The notes under the pieces: generated by a model
Seen by the model: only the letters and a program-made list of their open reading frames with translations
What the model was told of the DNA's origin: nothing
The model's database searches: none
Assembly: GCF_008692195.1 (NCBI RefSeq)
Contig: NZ_RXOM01000060.1
Location: 143,234 to 207,233, forward strand
Direction of reading: 5' to 3'
Source: Salegentibacter sp. R32
Lineage (GTDB): Bacteria > Bacteroidota > Bacteroidia > Flavobacteriales > Flavobacteriaceae
DNA length: 64,000 nucleotides
Shown here: piece after piece, positions 9,732 through 18,568 of the stretch
Layout: each line of letters begins with the position of its first letter
Position numbering within the stretch: the stretch's first letter is position 1
Position numbers and translations under genes: made by a program

Positions 9732-9818
9732 CTTTCTTAAAATCATTAGGTCAAAAATCATAGTTTACTATATTTTAAGCTGATAAATTAATATATTATC
9801 AATTTTAAGAGTCAAAAT

Positions 9819-9849
9819 TATGTTAATTGATAAAGGTTTTATACATTAG
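9819..9849 (+). promoter_or_regulatory. Promoter of the GH28 operon
   Basis: TATG at 9819-9822, a 19-bp spacer and TACATTAG at 9842-9849 (7 of 8 matches to TAnnTTTG) mirror the susC promoter exactly, including the abutting operator. The -33 match is weaker (TATG for TTTG). The ATG at 9879 lies about 30 nt downstream. Confidence 0.5.
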
Positions 9850-9863
9850 TGCAATCGATTACA
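9850..9863. promoter_or_regulatory. LacI-type operator in front of the GH28 operon
   Basis: TGCAATCGATTACA, identical to 484-497, together with the flanking TTAG and A. Its placement right after the -7 element is also identical, so the two transcription units should respond together to the LacI-family regulator. It rules out the GTG at 9849 as the start of the following gene, since that codon lies in the promoter-operator junction. Confidence 0.75.
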
Positions 9864-9878
9864 ATTAATTATCTGTTT

Positions 9879-11342
9879 ATGAAAAAATTAAAAAATTATA
9901 CCTACTTAACATTATTGTTTATTTCTTGTACACTTGTTTCTTGCAAGCAAAATCATTCAAAAGAAAATAGTGATACAGCAGAAAGTACCGAAAAATCAAG
10001 TACTAAAGATACGATCTGGAGTCGGGCAGATAAGATAATAGCAGATATAACCGTACCAAAATTTCAAGATAAAGAATTCAATATAAAAGATTACGGAGCA
10101 GTAAGCGACGGAAGTACTAACAATTCAGAAGCCTTTAAAAAAGCCATTGCTGCTTGTAACAAAGCAGGTGGAGGTAAAGTAATTGTACCTGAAGGAAAAT
10201 TTCTTACCGGACCAATACATTTAAAAACTAATGTAAATCTTCATTTAGTTGAAGGTGCTGAAGTGCTTTTTAGTAAAAATAAACAAGACTATTTACCAGT
10301 AGTCCATACATCTTATGAAGGAGTTGAGTTGATGAACTATTCACCTTTAATTTATGCAAAAGGTCAAAAAAATATAGCTGTCACCGGTAAAGGTACTTTA
10401 AATGGTCAAGCAGGAAAAAGCAATTGGTGGCCTTGGTGTGGAGCAGAGCGCTATGGTCACGTAGAAGGAGAACCCAAACAAAAAGATGAGCATAATTTAC
10501 CTACGTTGAGAAAAATGAACGAAAATGGTACTCCAGTAGAAGAAAGAATTTTTGGAGAAGGACATCAGCTAAGACCACTGTTTTTTGAAACGCTTGAATG
10601 TGAAAACGTTTTAGTTTCTGGAGTAACCTTTGTAAATGCTCCTTTTTGGGTGATGCATCCATTAAAATCCAATAATATTACTGTCGATGGTGTAACTGTA
10701 AATAGTCATGGACCCAACAATGATGGTTGTGACCCAGAATATTCTAAAAATGTACATATTACTAATTGTAGATTTAATACCGGAGATGACTGTATCGCTA
10801 TAAAATCTGGAAGAAATGAAGATGGTCGTCGAGTAAATATTCCCAGTGAAAACATAGTGGTAGAAAATTGTGAAATGAAAGATGGTCATGGCGGAGTCGT
10901 GATGGGTAGCGAAATTTCAGCAGGGGTTAGAAATGTATATGTTAGAAACTGTAAAATGGACAGTCCTAACTTAGATCGTGTTATTAGAATTAAGACCAAC
11001 ACCTTACGAGGTGGTTTTGTAGATGGAGTATATGTGAAAAACGTAGAAGTTGGCTCAGTGAAGGAAGCGGTATTAAAAATAAATACCCACTATGGTATAT
11101 ATGCAAACCAAGAAGGAGAATTTATCCCGTCCATTAAAAATGTGTACTTAGAAGATATTACCGTAGAAAATGGCGGTGAATATGGAATTTTAATTAAAGG
11201 AAGGGAGCAATCTCCGGTAGAAAATATCAATCTTACCAACGTAACTATAAAAGGAGTAGAAAAGCCGGAATCAGTTGAAAATTCAGCACCTGTAAACTAT
11301 TCAAATACCATAATAAATAATATAAAAATGGAAAGTAAATAA
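9879..11342 (+). CDS. GH28 polygalacturonase-type lipoprotein
   Basis: 487 aa from ATG 9879, which gives a clean lipoprotein signal (MKKLKNYTYLTLLFISC, lipobox LVSC near residue 22). The family motifs are all intact: NNDGCDPEY (N-x-D-G with catalytic Asp), GDDCIAIKSG (the Asp pair), GHGGVVMGSE (GHG) and RIKTN (RIK substrate-binding). The start of the fold shows DYGAVSDGSTNNSEAFKKAI. It should hydrolyse alpha-1,4-galacturonosyl bonds, most likely as an exo-acting enzyme at the outer surface or in the periplasm. It heads the second transcription unit. Length is typical for bacterial GH28. Confidence 0.93.
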   Translation: MKKLKNYTYLTLLFISCTLVSCKQNHSKENSDTAESTEKSSTKDTIWSRADKIIADITVPKFQDKEFNIKDYGAVSDGSTNNSEAFKKAIAACNKAGGGKVIVPEGKFLTGPIHLKTNVNLHLVEGAEVLFSKNKQDYLPVVHTSYEGVELMNYSPLIYAKGQKNIAVTGKGTLNGQAGKSNWWPWCGAERYGHVEGEPKQKDEHNLPTLRKMNENGTPVEERIFGEGHQLRPLFFETLECENVLVSGVTFVNAPFWVMHPLKSNNITVDGVTVNSHGPNNDGCDPEYSKNVHITNCRFNTGDDCIAIKSGRNEDGRRVNIPSENIVVENCEMKDGHGGVVMGSEISAGVRNVYVRNCKMDSPNLDRVIRIKTNTLRGGFVDGVYVKNVEVGSVKEAVLKINTHYGIYANQEGEFIPSIKNVYLEDITVENGGEYGILIKGREQSPVENINLTNVTIKGVEKPESVENSAPVNYSNTIINNIKMESK

Positions 11343-11395
11343 TTAAAGTTATTTTCTCTTCAACCCTTTTTTTACAAACAACACACAACAAAACA

Positions 11396-12433
11396 ATGAA
11401 AAAAATTATTATCCCACTTTTTGTTTCTGCAGCATTCATTTTTACAGGCTGTAAAGAAGAAAAGAAAGAAACCGAAAAAAAAGAAGTTGAACCCATAGAA
11501 GAAGTTCAAGACAAAGAAACTTGGCAAAAACCAGATAAAAACGCTAAAACTTATGCGGAACTTTCTATAAGAAAAGGCGACAATTGGGAGCCCAAAAAAT
11601 TTGGTGGTGGTGAATTTATGAATGTAGATTCCCTTCAACTTCCCGAAGGTCATTCAGATCACGCCTATTACATTCGTTACGAAGGGCCGGGTTGGGAAAA
11701 CAGCCAGGTAGGTTACCGTTTTTATTTAGATTGGAGAAATGCCATCGATATTTGGGGTAAAAAAACAGATACTATCGTACTTCCTTACGTGGGGCAAGAT
11801 AATTACGAAGATTATCATCACGATTCTACTTGGGGTCAAGATATCTTAAAAGCCGGTAAATCATTAGGACTTGGCGGTTATGGCAGATACGTGCAAGATT
11901 CCGTAGCGCATTTTAGAAATGTAGAAAAAACTATTGCTTCAGTAGAAAATTCAGAAAATAGTTCTTCCGTAATTATAGATTATGATGGATGGAAAACAGG
12001 AGATGCCACTATCGATTTAGATGCACAATTCAGTATTTATCTATCAGATCGTTTTTCAAAAATTACCTTATCACCTTCACAAGAAATCAAAGGACTTTGT
12101 ACGGGAATAGTTAAAAATGAATCCATTTCTGCCATAGAAAAGAAAAGTGAAAATGGAGAATGGGGCTATGTCGCTACCTATGGTACACAAACTTTGGTGA
12201 GTGAAGATGATAAATTAGGAATGGCAATTCTTTATAAAACTTCTGAAGTTGAAAAAGTAATGGAAGGTGAACACGACCATTTAGTGATTTTTAAACCCAC
12301 TAGTCAAAAGGTTGCTTATTACATATTAGCAGCTTGGGAACAAGAGAAAAATGGCATTACCACACAAGAAGATTTTATAAAAGATTTAGATACAAAGTTG
12401 AATAGCCTTCAACAAAATGGAAAATTAGAATAG
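11396..12433 (+). CDS. DUF4861-family lipoprotein
   Basis: 345 aa with lipobox FTGC near residue 19 followed by a very charged Lys/Glu linker (about 20-45). The body has aromatic, Gly-rich segments typical of beta-sandwich carbohydrate enzymes (YYIRYEGPGWENSQVGYRFY, DWRNAIDIWGKK, YHHDSTWGQDILKAGKSLG). I recognise this as the DUF4861 family, which accompanies GH105 and pectate lyases in Bacteroidota pectin loci; its reaction is not established to my knowledge. It sits between GH28 and GH105 with only 1 nt to the next gene. An accessory role on unsaturated or rhamnogalacturonan oligosaccharides is inference from context. Confidence 0.7.
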   Translation: MKKIIIPLFVSAAFIFTGCKEEKKETEKKEVEPIEEVQDKETWQKPDKNAKTYAELSIRKGDNWEPKKFGGGEFMNVDSLQLPEGHSDHAYYIRYEGPGWENSQVGYRFYLDWRNAIDIWGKKTDTIVLPYVGQDNYEDYHHDSTWGQDILKAGKSLGLGGYGRYVQDSVAHFRNVEKTIASVENSENSSSVIIDYDGWKTGDATIDLDAQFSIYLSDRFSKITLSPSQEIKGLCTGIVKNESISAIEKKSENGEWGYVATYGTQTLVSEDDKLGMAILYKTSEVEKVMEGEHDHLVIFKPTSQKVAYYILAAWEQEKNGITTQEDFIKDLDTKLNSLQQNGKLE

Positions 12434-12434
12434 A

Positions 12435-13706
12435 ATGAAAAGAAGAGAATTTAGTCTTATAGCAAGTTCTATAATCGTTATTGCTGCGGTTTTGGTGATT
12501 TTTGCCTGCAAAGATAAAAAGGATAAAGAAGAAAAATCTGCAGAAGCAACAGTGGCCGAAACATCTACCAAAGAAATGGCAATTCCTGAAGATTTGAAAT
12601 GGTCAGAGCGGATGATGCTTTCAGAAATAAAGCGTTTCCCGGAAGCCTCCAAATTAGATTTTAATGATAAGCCTAAATGGAGCTATACCAACGGATTGGT
12701 GTTAACGGCTGCTAAACGGGTTTATGAGCAAACCCAGAAAGAAAAATACTATGAGTATATCTACGATTATGCCGATACAATGATTACCGATCAAGGTGAA
12801 ATAAGAACTTATAAGTTAGAAAAGCAAAACTTAGATATGCTGAAGTCGGGAGATGTTCTTTTGTATTTGTATCCAAAAACCAAAGAAGAACGCTTTCTAA
12901 CTGCTCTAAAAACCTTGAGAAGCCAAATAGACTCTCAACCAAAAACTTCAGATGGAGGATTTTGGCATAAAAAACGTTATACACATCAAATGTGGTTGGA
13001 CGGTTTATATATGGCAGAACCTTTCTATGCACATTATACAAAAATGTTTAGCGAAGGAGAAGAAGCTAAAAAAGCCTATGACGAAATTGTACGTCAGTTT
13101 GATTTAATTCAGGAGCACACTCAAGATGAAGAAACTGGATTATTATACCACGGTTGGGATGAAAGCAAAGAGCAAAAATGGGCCGATAATGAAACCGGAA
13201 CTTCACCTAATTTTTGGTCTCGAGCAATGGGCTGGTACGGTATGGCGATGGTTGATGTTTTAGATTACTTACCCGAAGACCATCCCGGAAGAGAGAAAAT
13301 AATCAAGTATCTAAATCAATATGCTGAAGCTTTAATGAAAGTCCAGGATAAAGAAAGTAAACTGTGGTATCAAGTGCTAGATAAAGCTGATAAAGAAGGA
13401 AATTATCTAGAAGCTACAGGCTCTTCTATGTTTGCCTATACGTTTGCAAAGGGAGCTAAAAAAGGTTATTTACCAAAAAAATATTTAAAAGAAGCAGAAA
13501 AAACTTACCAAGGAATTTTAGATAATTTAATTACGGTGGAAGAAGATGGTACGGTAAACCTAAACCAATGCTGTGCCGTTGCAGGCCTTGGCGGAGATCC
13601 TTATCGGGATGCTTCATTTGAATATTATGTAAATGAAGAAATCCGCTCTAACGATCCTAAAGGCACAGGACCTTTCATCTTAGCAAGTTTAGAATTAAAT
13701 AAATAA
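12435..13706 (+). CDS. GH105 unsaturated rhamnogalacturonyl/galacturonyl hydrolase lipoprotein
   Basis: 423 aa with lipobox IFAC near residue 25 and a charged linker. The (alpha/alpha)6-barrel signatures are visible: KWSYTNGLVLTA, GFWHKKRYTHQMWLDGLYMA (the Asp of WLDG is the likely catalytic residue), GLLYHGWDE, NFWSRAMGWYGMAMVDVLDY and YLEATGSSMFAYTFAKG. GH105 enzymes remove the 4,5-unsaturated uronic acid left at the non-reducing end by PL1 and PL9 lyases, so it works downstream of both. Released unsaturated galacturonate is the substrate chain for KdgF (19338). Confidence 0.93.
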   Translation: MKRREFSLIASSIIVIAAVLVIFACKDKKDKEEKSAEATVAETSTKEMAIPEDLKWSERMMLSEIKRFPEASKLDFNDKPKWSYTNGLVLTAAKRVYEQTQKEKYYEYIYDYADTMITDQGEIRTYKLEKQNLDMLKSGDVLLYLYPKTKEERFLTALKTLRSQIDSQPKTSDGGFWHKKRYTHQMWLDGLYMAEPFYAHYTKMFSEGEEAKKAYDEIVRQFDLIQEHTQDEETGLLYHGWDESKEQKWADNETGTSPNFWSRAMGWYGMAMVDVLDYLPEDHPGREKIIKYLNQYAEALMKVQDKESKLWYQVLDKADKEGNYLEATGSSMFAYTFAKGAKKGYLPKKYLKEAEKTYQGILDNLITVEEDGTVNLNQCCAVAGLGGDPYRDASFEYYVNEEIRSNDPKGTGPFILASLELNK

Positions 13707-13709
13707 TAG

Positions 13710-15344
13710 TTGAAGTTAACGAATATCATAGCTGTTTTTTGTTTCAGTCTAACTTGTTTGGTGCAAGCACAGACTGAAAGTAGTTATGTCTCTGAAGTTT
13801 GGGTAGCAGATCAAGGTGACGGCACGTATAAAAACCCGATTTTACACGCAGATTATTCAGATCCAGATGTAACTCGTGCCAGCGATGATTATTACATGAC
13901 CGCTTCTAGTTTTAATGCAGCACCAGGCTTACCAATTCTACATTCCAAAGATTTGGTGAATTGGGAGCTAATTAATTATGCTTTACCAAAACAAGTTCCA
14001 GTTGAACATTTTAATACACCACAACATGGGAATGGTGTTTGGGCTCCCGCTATTCGTTTTCATAATAACGAATTTTACATTTATTGGGGCGATCCCGACT
14101 TTGGGATTTATATGGTAAAAACAGACGATCCTGCTGGAGATTGGTCAGCGCCGGTTTTGGTTATGGAGGCCAAAGGAGCTATCGATCCTTGTCCGCTTTG
14201 GGATGACGATGGAAAAGCTTATTTAGTTCATGCTTGGGCAGGAAGTCGTGCCGGTGTAAAAAGCTTATTAACCGTTCATAAAATGTCTCCGGATGGAACG
14301 AAAGTCTTAGATGAAGGAAGACACGTTTTCGACGGTCACGAAAATCATCCTACCGTGGAAGGATCCAAGTTTTATAAACGTAATAGCTACTATTATATTT
14401 TCGCTCCTGCAGGCGGAGTTTCAACCGGATGGCAGCTCATTCTTCGTTCAAAAAATGCGTATGGCCCCTATGAAGAAAAAGTGGTTTTAGAACAGGGAAG
14501 TACAGAAATTAACGGACCGCATCAAGGCGCTTGGGTAGAAACTCCCCAAGATGAAGATTGGTTTTTTCATTTTCAGGATAAAGATGCCTACGGAAGAATT
14601 GTGCATTTGCAACCCATGAGTTGGAAAAACAATTGGCCGGTAATGGGAGAAGATAAAGATGGAAACGGAATTGGAGAACCTGTACTTCAGCATAAAAAGC
14701 CGAAGGCTGGTAAATCATATCCTATAGTCACTCCAAAAGAAACGGATGAATTTACGGGTGACAGCTTGGGAATTCAATGGCAATGGAACGCTAATCCAAG
14801 TGTTTTATGGCATGCTAAATTACCGGGGAACAACTATTTAAGACTATTTAGTATAGCTCAACCCGAAGAAGCTAAAAACCTGTGGAAAGTTCCTAATTTA
14901 CTCTTGCAGAAATTTCCAGCACCGGAGTTTACGGCAAGCTCTAAAATTAGCTTAGTTCCTGAAGATGCCGATAGGCAACGTAAAGCAGGATTTATCGTAA
15001 TGGGAAGGGATTATTTCACCTTAACCATTACGGAAAAAAATGGAGACTTTTATTTGCAACAAACTGAAGCTACAAATGCAGATAAAGGAGCAGAAGAACA
15101 AATACTAGAAGAGAAGAAGCTGGAGTCAAATACCGTTTATGTAAAAGTAGAAGTTTCAGCACCCGAAGCGAGCTGTCAATTTATGTACAGTAAAAACGGG
15201 AAAAAATATAAAGAAATAGGAGAACCTTTTAAAGCACGTGTAGGAAAATGGATTGGTGCGAAAGTTGGATTGTTCAGTATAAGTCCGGCAGGAGCTAAAA
15301 GAGGTGGGTATGCTGATATAGAATATTTTAGAATTGAAAAATAA
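13710..15344 (+). CDS. Secreted GH43 glycoside hydrolase (arabinan/xylan side-chain type)
   Basis: 544 aa from a TTG at 13710, chosen because it gives a normal signal peptide (MKLTNIIAVFCFSLTCLVQA) 3 nt after the GH105 stop. The five-bladed propeller motifs include NPILHADYSDPDVTRASDDY (base Asp), KGAIDPCPLWDDDGKAYLVH (pKa-tuning Asp) and ENHPTVEGSKFYKR (acid Glu). The C-terminal 170 residues form a beta-sandwich (DUF1349/GH43 C2-like). It likely removes arabinose or xylose side chains that block pectin backbone enzymes; the exact subfamily cannot be fixed by eye. Confidence 0.88.
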   Translation: MKLTNIIAVFCFSLTCLVQAQTESSYVSEVWVADQGDGTYKNPILHADYSDPDVTRASDDYYMTASSFNAAPGLPILHSKDLVNWELINYALPKQVPVEHFNTPQHGNGVWAPAIRFHNNEFYIYWGDPDFGIYMVKTDDPAGDWSAPVLVMEAKGAIDPCPLWDDDGKAYLVHAWAGSRAGVKSLLTVHKMSPDGTKVLDEGRHVFDGHENHPTVEGSKFYKRNSYYYIFAPAGGVSTGWQLILRSKNAYGPYEEKVVLEQGSTEINGPHQGAWVETPQDEDWFFHFQDKDAYGRIVHLQPMSWKNNWPVMGEDKDGNGIGEPVLQHKKPKAGKSYPIVTPKETDEFTGDSLGIQWQWNANPSVLWHAKLPGNNYLRLFSIAQPEEAKNLWKVPNLLLQKFPAPEFTASSKISLVPEDADRQRKAGFIVMGRDYFTLTITEKNGDFYLQQTEATNADKGAEEQILEEKKLESNTVYVKVEVSAPEASCQFMYSKNGKKYKEIGEPFKARVGKWIGAKVGLFSISPAGAKRGGYADIEYFRIEK

Positions 15345-15345
15345 A

Positions 15346-16290
15346 ATGTTAGAAAGATATTTCATTGTTGTGTTTGTAACTTTGGTAATGGGGTTCAGTA
15401 CTTTTGCCCAAAAGGCAGAAGTACGCCCCTATACCATTGCTACTACCGTAAAAAAATATCAGAAAAAATATCCTTTCATTAAACCTATTCAGCCCTTAAC
15501 ATCTGAAAATATAATAGCTGAAGAAAATATTCCTTATAAAGAAACATCAACTTCCGTATTAAAATTAGATGTGTATTATCCTAAAAATTCTTCGGAAGAA
15601 AAATGTCCCGCAGTATTATTAATTCACGGGGGCGGATGGATTTCAGGAAGTAGGGAAAATCAACGCGTAATGGCGCAACATTTAGCAGATAAAGGATTTG
15701 TAGCAGTAACCGCCTCGTATAGATTAAGTCCTGAAGCACAATATCCCGCAGCAGTAATCGATTTGAAAGATGCGCTTAGATGGATGAAAAAGAATGCTGA
15801 AAAATATAAATTGAATGAAAATCAAATTGCAGTTCTTGGTACTTCAGCCGGAGCACAATTAGCAACTTTAGTGGGAGTAACCCCTAATTCTGAATTGTAC
15901 GAAGAAGAAAATGAATCAATTTCTTCAGAAGTTCAAGCCATAGTAAATATCGACGGGATTGCATCTTTTATTCATCCTGAAGCTGATGCAGAAGGCAAAG
16001 TTGCAGGTTTATGGTTAGGCGGGCTGCGAGATGAAAATTTTAAAAACTGGAAAGAAGCTTCCCCATTAGAGTATGTAGGGGAGAATACACCTCCAACTTT
16101 GTTTATTAATAGTTCTCGCCCTAGATTTCACGCCGGTCGTGACGATATGGTTAAAATACTAAATGAAAACAGAATTTATTCTGAAATACATACTTTAGAA
16201 GACTCTCCACATTCATTTTGGTTGCTAGAACCTTGGTTTCAACCTACGTTGGATTATACAGTTTCATTCCTAAATAAAATTTTTAACTAA
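15346..16290 (+). CDS. Secreted alpha/beta-hydrolase esterase
   Basis: 314 aa from ATG 15346, one base after the GH43 stop; an upstream in-frame TTG would overlap GH43. A signal peptide ends near TFAQ. The hormone-sensitive-lipase/BD-FAE-like fold shows the oxyanion motif LLIHGGGWISG, nucleophile elbow GTSAGAQLA and a C-terminal His in SPHSFW. Within a pectin operon it is best read as a pectin acetyl- or feruloyl-esterase that clears ester groups from galacturonate or side-chain sugars. Substrate is inferred from position. Confidence 0.82.
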   Translation: MLERYFIVVFVTLVMGFSTFAQKAEVRPYTIATTVKKYQKKYPFIKPIQPLTSENIIAEENIPYKETSTSVLKLDVYYPKNSSEEKCPAVLLIHGGGWISGSRENQRVMAQHLADKGFVAVTASYRLSPEAQYPAAVIDLKDALRWMKKNAEKYKLNENQIAVLGTSAGAQLATLVGVTPNSELYEEENESISSEVQAIVNIDGIASFIHPEADAEGKVAGLWLGGLRDENFKNWKEASPLEYVGENTPPTLFINSSRPRFHAGRDDMVKILNENRIYSEIHTLEDSPHSFWLLEPWFQPTLDYTVSFLNKIFN

Positions 16291-16295
16291 TAAAA

Positions 16296-17282
16296 ATGAA
16301 GAAATTTTTCAACATACTTTTTATAATTTTATTTTTTCAATCTGTTTCTGCACAAGTACCGTATTTAAAAATTACTGTTGCTCAAGATGGTAATGCAGAT
16401 TTTAAAACTATTCAAGAAGCCATTAATTCTACTCGTGATTTAGGTCCGGGAGAAGTTGAAATTTTTATCAAAGATGGAGTTTATAAAGAAAAAATAGTTA
16501 TTCCTACGTGGAAACATCTGTTGACATTAGTTGGTGAAAGTAAAGAAAACACAATTATACAGGGGAATGATTATTCCGGTAAAATTGATTCGGTTACCGG
16601 TAAAGAATTATCAACTTTTACTTCTTATACAGTTTTGGTACAAGGTGATGATATTCATTTTAAAAATCTAAGTATTCAGAATACTTGGTGTGAAAAAGGA
16701 CAAGCAGTTGCTTTGCACGTAGAAGGAGATCGCTTTATTGCTGAAAACTGTAATTTGTTAGGTTGTCAAGATACGCTGTATACTGCTACCGAAGGAAGTC
16801 GGCAATATTATAAAAATTGTTACATAGAAGGAACAACCGATTTTATTTTTGGCGAAGCCACCTGTGTTTTTGAAGATTGTACCATTAAAAGTTTGAAAAA
16901 TTCGTATGTAACGGCAGCGGCAACTCCGCAAAATCAAGAATTTGGTTATGTGTTTTTCAATTGTGAATTAATAGCTGAAAAAGGATTGGATGAAGTTTAT
17001 CTAGGAAGGCCTTGGCGTTCTTATGCACAAACTGTTTTTATCAATTCTACGTTAGGAGATCATATTGTTGAAGAAGGTTGGAATCCTTGGAAGGGAGATA
17101 AAATGTTTCCGCAGAAAGAAAAAACAACCTATTACGCGGAATATAAAAGTAAAGGCGAAGGAGCATCGCCTCAAACACGTGTAAGTTGGTCACATCAACT
17201 CACACAACAAGAAGCTCAAAAATATACATTAGAACAAATCTTTTCAGGAAAATGTGAGCCCTGGAATCCAAATATTAAATAA
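16296..17282 (+). CDS. Secreted pectin methylesterase (CE8)
   Basis: 328 aa with signal peptide ending SVSAQ. Single-domain CE8: TVAQDGNADFKTIQEAI, GCQDTLYTATEGSRQYYKNC, GTTDFIFGEATCVFEDC (second catalytic Asp) and YLGRPWRSYAQTVFINS (substrate-binding Arg/Trp). It de-esterifies homogalacturonan so PL1, PL9 and GH28 can act. It is a second CE8 in the locus besides the C-terminal domain of the gene at 7521, to which it is clearly related. Starts 5 nt after the esterase gene. Confidence 0.94.
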   Translation: MKKFFNILFIILFFQSVSAQVPYLKITVAQDGNADFKTIQEAINSTRDLGPGEVEIFIKDGVYKEKIVIPTWKHLLTLVGESKENTIIQGNDYSGKIDSVTGKELSTFTSYTVLVQGDDIHFKNLSIQNTWCEKGQAVALHVEGDRFIAENCNLLGCQDTLYTATEGSRQYYKNCYIEGTTDFIFGEATCVFEDCTIKSLKNSYVTAAATPQNQEFGYVFFNCELIAEKGLDEVYLGRPWRSYAQTVFINSTLGDHIVEEGWNPWKGDKMFPQKEKTTYYAEYKSKGEGASPQTRVSWSHQLTQQEAQKYTLEQIFSGKCEPWNPNIK

Positions 17283-17302
17283 ACACAAAAATTAAATTTA
17301 TC

Positions 17303-18568
17303 ATGAAACTATTTCAATTTATTAAATTAAAATTTGGCTTGGTGGCAGTTTTAGCCGTATTGATTTCCTGTGATTCTGTTGACGATAACTTTCGGGATGG
17401 TACTATTTGGTCAGGTTATGACGATGAGCCGGAAAATCCAGAAAATCCTGGAACTCCTTTAGTAGCGAATGTAGAAACGGCAGAAGGTTTAAGAGAAGCT
17501 TTGCTTGCTGCAGCTGCAGGAGATTCTATTATTGTGGCCGCAGGAGAATATAATTTTGATACACCATTAAATATTTCCAATTCGGGAACTAGTGACGATC
17601 CTATTGTGGTTATTGCTCAAGACGAAAGACCGGTAATAGATTTTTCAGCGATGGAAGAAGATAGTTCCAATAAAGGCTTAATTATCGATCAGGATTATTG
17701 GAAAATAAAAGGATTTATTTTTCAAAGAGCAGGAGATAATGGAATGCAAGTAAGAGGAAAGGATAACATTATCGAATTTTGTGATTTTAGACATAACTCA
17801 GATACCGGTTTGCAAATAGATAATGGAGGTTCCAACAATTTGGTATTAAATTGTGACTCATACTATAATGCAGATTCTAGTATAGAAAATGCTGATGGTT
17901 TTGCTTGTAAATTAACTGCCGGTACAGGAAATAGATTTGAAGGGTGCCGTGCATGGAATAACCTTGATGATGGTTGGGATGGATATCTTAGAGATAACGA
18001 TAATATTTCTACCACTTATGTAAATTGTTGGGCCATCAAAAACGGATACCTCGAAGACGGAACTGAAGGAAACGGTGATGGGAATGGTTTTAAAACCGGA
18101 GGTAGTGATGATAAAGACTTAAAGCATAATGCCACTTATATTAGATGTTTAGCGGTAGGTAATGTTTATGATGGTTTTGATCATAACAGTAACAGAGGGA
18201 CAGTAACTATCTATAATTGTTCAGCCTATATGAATGGAAGAAACTATGCTTTCAGTAATACAAATCCTCTTGAAGAATTAATTATTAAAAACTCAGTTTC
18301 TCTAAATGCGTCTAATAGTTTTGATGCTACTTCAACTGATATTTCAAGTAATACTTGGATGGAAGGATTCTCAGTTTCACAAGACGATTTTGAAAGTCTA
18401 ATGATTGAAGAATTAACAACAGCAAGACAAGAAGACGGAAGCTTGCCAGAAATAAGTTTTATGCATTTAGTTTCCGGTAGCGAATTAATTGATGCAGGAG
18501 AAGAAGTAGAAGGAGTTGATTTTAATGGAACCGCTCCAGATTTAGGAGCTTTTGAATTTGAAAACTAA
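17303..18568 (+). CDS. PL9 pectate lyase lipoprotein
   Basis: 421 aa with lipobox LISC near residue 23 and acidic residues just after it (CDSVDD), then a Pro/Glu/Asn linker. The beta-helix carries the PL9 pattern: IIDQDYWKIKGFIFQRAGDN, GLQIDNGGSNN, ENADGFACKL, NLDDGWDGY and GNGFKTGGSDD, where the Lys is the likely catalytic base and the Asp residues bind calcium. It cleaves de-esterified homogalacturonan or rhamnogalacturonan by beta-elimination. Its stop overlaps the next start (TAATG). Confidence 0.9.
   Translation: MKLFQFIKLKFGLVAVLAVLISCDSVDDNFRDGTIWSGYDDEPENPENPGTPLVANVETAEGLREALLAAAAGDSIIVAAGEYNFDTPLNISNSGTSDDPIVVIAQDERPVIDFSAMEEDSSNKGLIIDQDYWKIKGFIFQRAGDNGMQVRGKDNIIEFCDFRHNSDTGLQIDNGGSNNLVLNCDSYYNADSSIENADGFACKLTAGTGNRFEGCRAWNNLDDGWDGYLRDNDNISTTYVNCWAIKNGYLEDGTEGNGDGNGFKTGGSDDKDLKHNATYIRCLAVGNVYDGFDHNSNRGTVTIYNCSAYMNGRNYAFSNTNPLEELIIKNSVSLNASNSFDATSTDISSNTWMEGFSVSQDDFESLMIEELTTARQEDGSLPEISFMHLVSGSELIDAGEEVEGVDFNGTAPDLGAFEFEN

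Noticed and set aside
9849..9878. GTG at 9849 as start of the GH28 gene
   Set aside because: The codon lies at the promoter-operator junction shared with susC, and the ATG at 9879 gives a normal lipoprotein signal.
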